A stretch of DNA of 64,000 nucleotides from Sphingosinicellaceae bacterium (GTDB taxonomy: Bacteria; Pseudomonadota; Alphaproteobacteria; Sphingomonadales; Sphingomonadaceae): the NCBI GenBank assembly GCA_019285715.1, contig CP079108.1, forward strand, positions 2,743,001 to 2,807,000, given 5' to 3'. Position numbers and translations under genes: made by a program. The notes below the pieces were generated by a model. The model was not told the origin of the DNA. It did no database searches and saw nothing but the letters and a program-made list of their open reading frames with translations. Shown here one piece after another: positions 59,527 through 64,000 of the stretch. Numbering within the stretch: the first letter of the stretch is position 1; the number at the start of each line of letters is the position of its first letter.

Positions 59527-60731
59527 CACAGGCCTGCTGCTTTGAGTGCGCCTGCCAGATCCTCGATGAGATCGTGCGGGTCCTCGAGTCCGATGGAAAG
59601 CCGCAGCATGCCCTCGGTGATCCCCATGCTCTCGCGCACCGCGGCCGAGACGCTGGCGTGGGTAGTTGAGGCGGGGTGGGTCATCAACGAGCGAGAATCG
59701 CCCAGGTTGTTCGAAATGTCGATGAGCTGGAGTCCGTCGAGCAAAGCGTGCGCCTGCACCCGGTCCTCGACCCAGATCGCGATGATCGAGCCGCCGCCCG
59801 ACATCTGGCGCATCGCCAGCGCGTGCTGGGGGTGGCTGGCGAGGCCGGGGTAAAGGAGCTTGGGCACGCGGCCCTCGAGGAAGCTCGCGACGGCGTGCGC
59901 GTTCTCGACCATGCGGCGGACGCGGAGGTCCAGCGTCTCCAGCGACTTCAGCAGCACCCACGCGTTGAACGCGCTCAGCACCGGGCCGGTGTGGCGGGCG
60001 TAGGCAAGGTAGACGTCGTTGATCCAGCGCTCGGAGCCGAGCACAGCGCCCGCCATGACGCGGCCCTGCCCGTCCATGTGTTTGGTCGCCGAGTAGCAAA
60101 CGACGTCGGCACCTAGCTGCATCGGCAACTGCAGGATCGGCGAGGCGAAGGCGTTGTCGACCATGACCAGCGCGCCCGCGTCGTGGCCGATGTCGGCGAT
60201 CGCCTGGATGTCGCAGATGTCGAGCGTCGGATTTGCCGGTGTCTCGAGGAAGAACGCCTTGGTGTTGGGCCGGCGCGCCTTGGCCCAGGCATCGTTGTCG
60301 CGACCGTCCACGACAGTCGTCTCGATCCCGAACTTGGGCAGGATGGTGTCGACCAGCACCCGGCACGAGCCGAACAGCGCCTGCCCGGCGACGAGGTGAT
60401 CGCCTGCCGACAAATGGCTCATCAGCGCCGCGGACATTGCGGCCATCCCGGTGCAGGTAGCGCGCCCGGCCTCGGCGCCCTCGAGCAGGCACAGCCGCTC
60501 CTCGAGCATCTGGTTGGTCGGGTTCTGCAGCCGCGTGTAGGTCATGCCGACCGCGGTTCCGGCAAAGCGCGCGGCAGCTTCCCCAGCACTGTCGTAGGCA
60601 TAGCCGGAGGTCAGGAAGATCGCTTCGGAGGTCTCGCCCCATTCGGAGCGTGCGGTGCCGCCACGCACGGCTTGCGTGGCGGGACGCCAGTGGCGGGTGA
60701 CGCTGCGGTCCTGTCCGGTGGTACGCTTCAT
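59526..60731 (-). CDS. metZ: O-succinylhomoserine sulfhydrylase
   Basis: A 401-residue PLP enzyme of the Cys/Met metabolism family that makes homocysteine from O-succinylhomoserine and sulfide. The PLP lysine is in CYSATKHMDGQGRVM near residue 210, with SAALMSHLSAGDHLVAGQALFG, DNAFASPILQLPMQLGADV and STTHASVSAAVRESMGITEG as other conserved blocks. The ATG at 60731 is chosen because the sequence MKRTTGQDRSVTRHW is family-like; the earlier 38 codons run into the previous gene. No SAM-II riboswitch fits in the 29 bases upstream. Confidence 0.93.
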   Translation of the reverse strand: MKRTTGQDRSVTRHWRPATQAVRGGTARSEWGETSEAIFLTSGYAYDSAGEAAARFAGTAVGMTYTRLQNPTNQMLEERLCLLEGAEAGRATCTGMAAMSAALMSHLSAGDHLVAGQALFGSCRVLVDTILPKFGIETTVVDGRDNDAWAKARRPNTKAFFLETPANPTLDICDIQAIADIGHDAGALVMVDNAFASPILQLPMQLGADVVCYSATKHMDGQGRVMAGAVLGSERWINDVYLAYARHTGPVLSAFNAWVLLKSLETLDLRVRRMVENAHAVASFLEGRVPKLLYPGLASHPQHALAMRQMSGGGSIIAIWVEDRVQAHALLDGLQLIDISNNLGDSRSLMTHPASTTHASVSAAVRESMGITEGMLRLSIGLEDPHDLIEDLAGALKAAGL

Positions 60732-60760
60732 GACGCGGCGGTCTACTCGCCGGGCGGCGG

Positions 60761-61270
60761 TCAACGCAAGGCGACGGTCTTCAGATGCTCCCACGGGCCG
60801 CCGAGATAACGCCACACGTCGATGCCGACGATACGGGAGCGCCACGGCTGGAAGCTCGCCGTCAGCAGCGCCAGCGTCGTGCGCGCCACGGCCGGCTCGA
60901 CCTTGTTCTGGACGGTGACATGGCCGCGCCAGCCCTGCCGGTCCTGCGGGATCAGCAGCGGTGCCCAGGCATCGGCAAGCTCGGCGCGGATGTGGGCGAG
61001 ATCCGGACTCTGCAGCGCCAGCGCGACGCCGCGACCGAGCGAGCGGTAGCCGGTGACCTCGACCTCCGGAGCCGGATGGTGGCGCGCGGTGAACTTGAGG
61101 CGGTCGACGACGGCCTCGAACTCGGCTCCCGGCAGGTGGTGGAACAGCGAGATGTGTGCGGGGACTTGGTTGAGCGCGACAGGGTAATGGGCGCGGCGCA
61201 GGGTCTCGAAGCGCGACGCTGTGTCAGGGTCCGGGCGCGCGGTGAGGATAAGGGGGTGCGGGTCGATCAC
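60761..61270 (-). CDS. 2'-5' RNA ligase family protein (2H phosphoesterase)
   Basis: A 169-residue 2H phosphoesterase-like protein with two motifs of the H-x-S/T-x class: HISLFHHLPG near residue 39 and GHVTVQNKVEP near residue 116. It may hydrolyse or form 2'-5' or cyclic phosphodiester bonds; the physiological substrate is not known for this subgroup. Start codon GTG at 61270. It is 29 bases upstream of metZ, but no functional link is evident. Confidence 0.82.
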   Translation of the reverse strand: MIDPHPLILTARPDPDTASRFETLRRAHYPVALNQVPAHISLFHHLPGAEFEAVVDRLKFTARHHPAPEVEVTGYRSLGRGVALALQSPDLAHIRAELADAWAPLLIPQDRQGWRGHVTVQNKVEPAVARTTLALLTASFQPWRSRIVGIDVWRYLGGPWEHLKTVALR

Positions 61271-61289
61271 GTGGCCAGTCTATCGCGGA

Positions 61290-61619
61290 TCACACCGACA
61301 CCGGCCACGCGTCCTTGTCGAACCCTGCCCGCCCCGCAAACTCCTCAGCGCCCACGTTCAGCGACAGCCGGCCGTTCTCGGGATCCACAGTGAAGTCGCA
61401 CCAGTCGACGGCGTGGAGCGCCTCGCCGATGCCGAGCATGCCCCCGGTCGCGACGACCACGTAGGCGATGCTCCCCTTACCCGCCGCCAGCATGATTTCG
61501 GCGATCTTGCCGAGCTTCTCGCCGTCCCGCCCGTGCACCGCTGCCTCGATCAGCGCACCGGCCGCGACCAGGGTAGCCTGGGCCGCACCGGCGACCGTGG
61601 CTTCACCGGGGGGCGTCAC
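61290..61619 (-). CDS. PRC-barrel domain protein
   Basis: A 109-residue PRC-barrel protein. The beta-barrel is in AAVHGRDGEKLGKIAEIML, GSIAYVVVATGGMLGIGEAL and HAVDWCDFTVDPENGRLSLN, as in stand-alone PRC domains that bind other proteins or respond to stress. It begins with GTG overlapping the stop of the upstream membrane-protein gene (GTGA), so the two are probably cotranslated. The role is unknown. Confidence 0.8.
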   Translation of the reverse strand: MTPPGEATVAGAAQATLVAAGALIEAAVHGRDGEKLGKIAEIMLAAGKGSIAYVVVATGGMLGIGEALHAVDWCDFTVDPENGRLSLNVGAEEFAGRAGFDKDAWPVSV

Positions 61620-61915
61620 CGCTGCCGCCGGAAGACGCGGGCCGAGGCCTCGGTGGCAGCACCGGCGCCCTTCTCGTAGCGCGCCCGGATGCCAAGCCAG
61701 CGCCAGATGCCGATGACGTTGACCGCGAACAGGAAGACGTTCTGCCACAGCAGGTTCGGCTGGTTGGTAACCGCGCCGACGACGATCCAGCCAACCGACC
61801 CGAGCGTGAAGACGACGAACCCCCAGCCGGTAAAGCGGCTGCCAAGGTTGGCGGCGACCATGACCGCAGCGAGCGTCGTGGCAATCGGGGCGATCCAGTT
61901 GGCGGCGGTCTCCAT
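61616..61915 (-). CDS. small integral membrane protein of unknown function
   Basis: A 99-residue protein with three hydrophobic segments: IAPIATTLAAVMVAANLG (about 8-25), GWGFVVFTLGSVGWIVVGAV (30-50) and LLWQNVFLFAVNVIGIWRWL (54-74). The C-terminal 25 residues are basic and polar (RARYEKGAGAATEASARVFR), expected on the cytoplasmic side. It resembles the YgjV-like or PRC-associated membrane proteins of alphaproteobacteria in layout, which is an impression only. Four-base overlap with the PRC-barrel gene. Confidence 0.7.
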   Translation of the reverse strand: METAANWIAPIATTLAAVMVAANLGSRFTGWGFVVFTLGSVGWIVVGAVTNQPNLLWQNVFLFAVNVIGIWRWLGIRARYEKGAGAATEASARVFRRQR

Positions 61916-61950
61916 GGCGCGGCGGTAACTGCGACGCGACGCGCCGGTTC

Positions 61951-63417
<1,467 letters not shown>

Positions 63418-63499
63418 CGAGGGTCTCCGCTGGCGACGGTCGCGTCTTTAGCGGAGTGCGGACGCCCGCACCGCGAAAAATGGCGGCGGGCATAAAAAT

Positions 63500-63525
63500 G
63501 GCGCGGAGACCGAAGCCTCCGCGCC
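63500..63525 (-). terminator. rho-independent terminator of the PEP-CTERM protein gene
   Basis: On the minus strand a GGCGCGGAG/CTCCGCGCC stem is followed by an ATTTTTA run. It lies 20 bases after the stop codon of the surface-protein gene at 63545. Confidence 0.8.
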
Positions 63526-63544
63526 AAAATTCCGCTCGCGTGGT

Positions 63545-64000
63545 TCAGGCGGTAACGCGCAGCGCGGCCTTGCGGCGGCGACGAGCGCCGACACCGACCA
63601 TGCCGAAGCCGCCGATCATCAAAGCCCAGGTCGCGGGCTCGGGAACCGTCGACCCGTTGTCGTCGGTGAGGAGCGTACCGTAAACGTTATCGACCTCGAA
63701 GGAGATGCCGGTTGCAGTGAAGCGCAGCCCGGTGATCTTCTGGCCGGCTCCGGCCTTGATGAAGATACGCTTGTTGTCGATCGAATTGCTCTGGTCGCCA
63801 GTGGCGGGCGACACATCGAGACCGGATATCGTCTTGATCACCGATCCGCCGTCGCCGAGTACCTCGACCTTGTTATAGTCGTCGATCGAACCCCAGTAAA
63901 AGCTGATGTTGATCAGATCGAGCGTCGACAACGTTGCGACACCGGTCGGAATCGCCGGCGAGGTATAAAGATAATGCGATGCATCGCCGGCTGGTGCCGC
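63545..64000 (-). CDS. PEPxxWA-CTERM sorting-domain protein (partial, start outside window)
   Basis: At least 151 codons are open to the right edge; the visible part begins inside the gene. The C-terminus carries the exosortase signal PEPATWALMIGGFGMVGVG followed by a basic cluster ARRRRK, the PEPxxWA variant typical of Sphingomonadales. The preceding part is a beta-rich secreted domain with ISFYWGSIDDYNKVEVLGDG, RIFIKAGAGQKITGLRFTA and FEVDNVYGTLL, reminiscent of Npun_F0296-type exosortase-dependent surface proteins. It would be cleaved and anchored or released at the outer surface. The cognate exosortase is not in the window. Confidence 0.88.
   Translation of the reverse strand, partial: AAPAGDASHYLYTSPAIPTGVATLSTLDLINISFYWGSIDDYNKVEVLGDGGSVIKTISGLDVSPATGDQSNSIDNKRIFIKAGAGQKITGLRFTATGISFEVDNVYGTLLTDDNGSTVPEPATWALMIGGFGMVGVGARRRRKAALRVTA

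Noticed and set aside
60732-60760. Possible SAM-II riboswitch before metZ, as is usual in alphaproteobacteria.
   Set aside because: Only 29 bases separate metZ from the upstream gene and no matching core was found.

Overview
The window is one continuous stretch of high-GC bacterial chromosome with tightly packed genes and many 1-4 base stop/start overlaps. The gene content points to an alphaproteobacterium of the order Sphingomonadales: a C-terminal PEPxxWA sorting signal (63.6 kb), a large TonB-dependent receptor, a SapC-family protein, Weimberg-type xylose genes closely resembling Caulobacter XylX and XylB, an enolase-type D-mannonate dehydratase, and REP-like inverted repeats. The assignment is by recognition and was not tested with a marker gene.

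0-12.6 kb: a dienelactone hydrolase, a paired acyl-CoA dehydrogenase operon, ClpA, a DUF899 protein, a carboxymuconolactone-decarboxylase-like protein, an alpha/beta hydrolase and a 1062-residue single-chain biotin-dependent acyl-CoA carboxylase. 12.6-13 kb: a DUF1697 gene and what looks like the 3' remnant of a catalase-related peroxidase gene.

13-37.4 kb is a glucuronoxylan and xylose utilisation locus. Unit 1 (+) is GH43, xylulokinase and xylose isomerase, but the isomerase gene is split by a complete 1.77 kb insertion sequence flanked by a 6-bp direct repeat. Unit 2 (-) is GH3, ManD, an ExuT-like transporter, UxaC, UxuB and a second GH43, translationally chained from the transporter onward. 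Unit 3 (+, divergent from unit 2) is a GH67 alpha-glucuronidase followed by a LacI-family regulator. Unit 4 (-) is xylX, xylB, xylC and a sugar/H+ symporter, i.e. part of the oxidative Weimberg route, with a GDSL esterase divergent from it. A GTTAGCGCTAAC-type palindrome lies upstream of units 1 and 4 and, degenerate, between units 2 and 3, so one LacI-type regulator may control the whole locus. Together these genes would take periplasmic aldouronic acids to xylose and glucuronate, then glucuronate to 2-keto-3-deoxygluconate and xylose toward 2-oxoglutarate semialdehyde. The isomerase route for xylose is broken.

37.4-43.4 kb: tRNA-Val(GAC), an N-formylglutamate amidohydrolase, a YceI/cytochrome b561/YceI operon, SapC, a D-2-hydroxyacid-dehydrogenase-like flavoprotein and a small secreted protein. 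43.4-49.4 kb: a TonB-dependent receptor with a CRP-like site upstream, a DEAD-box helicase with a long Arg/Glu/Pro tail, and an enoyl-CoA hydratase with a palindromic operator.

49.4-64 kb, all on the minus strand: tgt, GNAT acetyltransferase, queA; peptidyl-prolyl isomerase; coaD; xseB with a prenyl diphosphate synthase; an operon of metallo-beta-lactamase hydrolase, acyl-CoA ligase and GST; then a 2H phosphoesterase, metZ, apaG and a LysR regulator; a PRC-barrel protein with a small membrane protein; an aldehyde dehydrogenase; and a PEP-CTERM-type surface protein running off the right edge. There is no gene-free stretch longer than 300 bases apart from 12593-13081, which holds the peroxidase remnant and the GH43 promoter.
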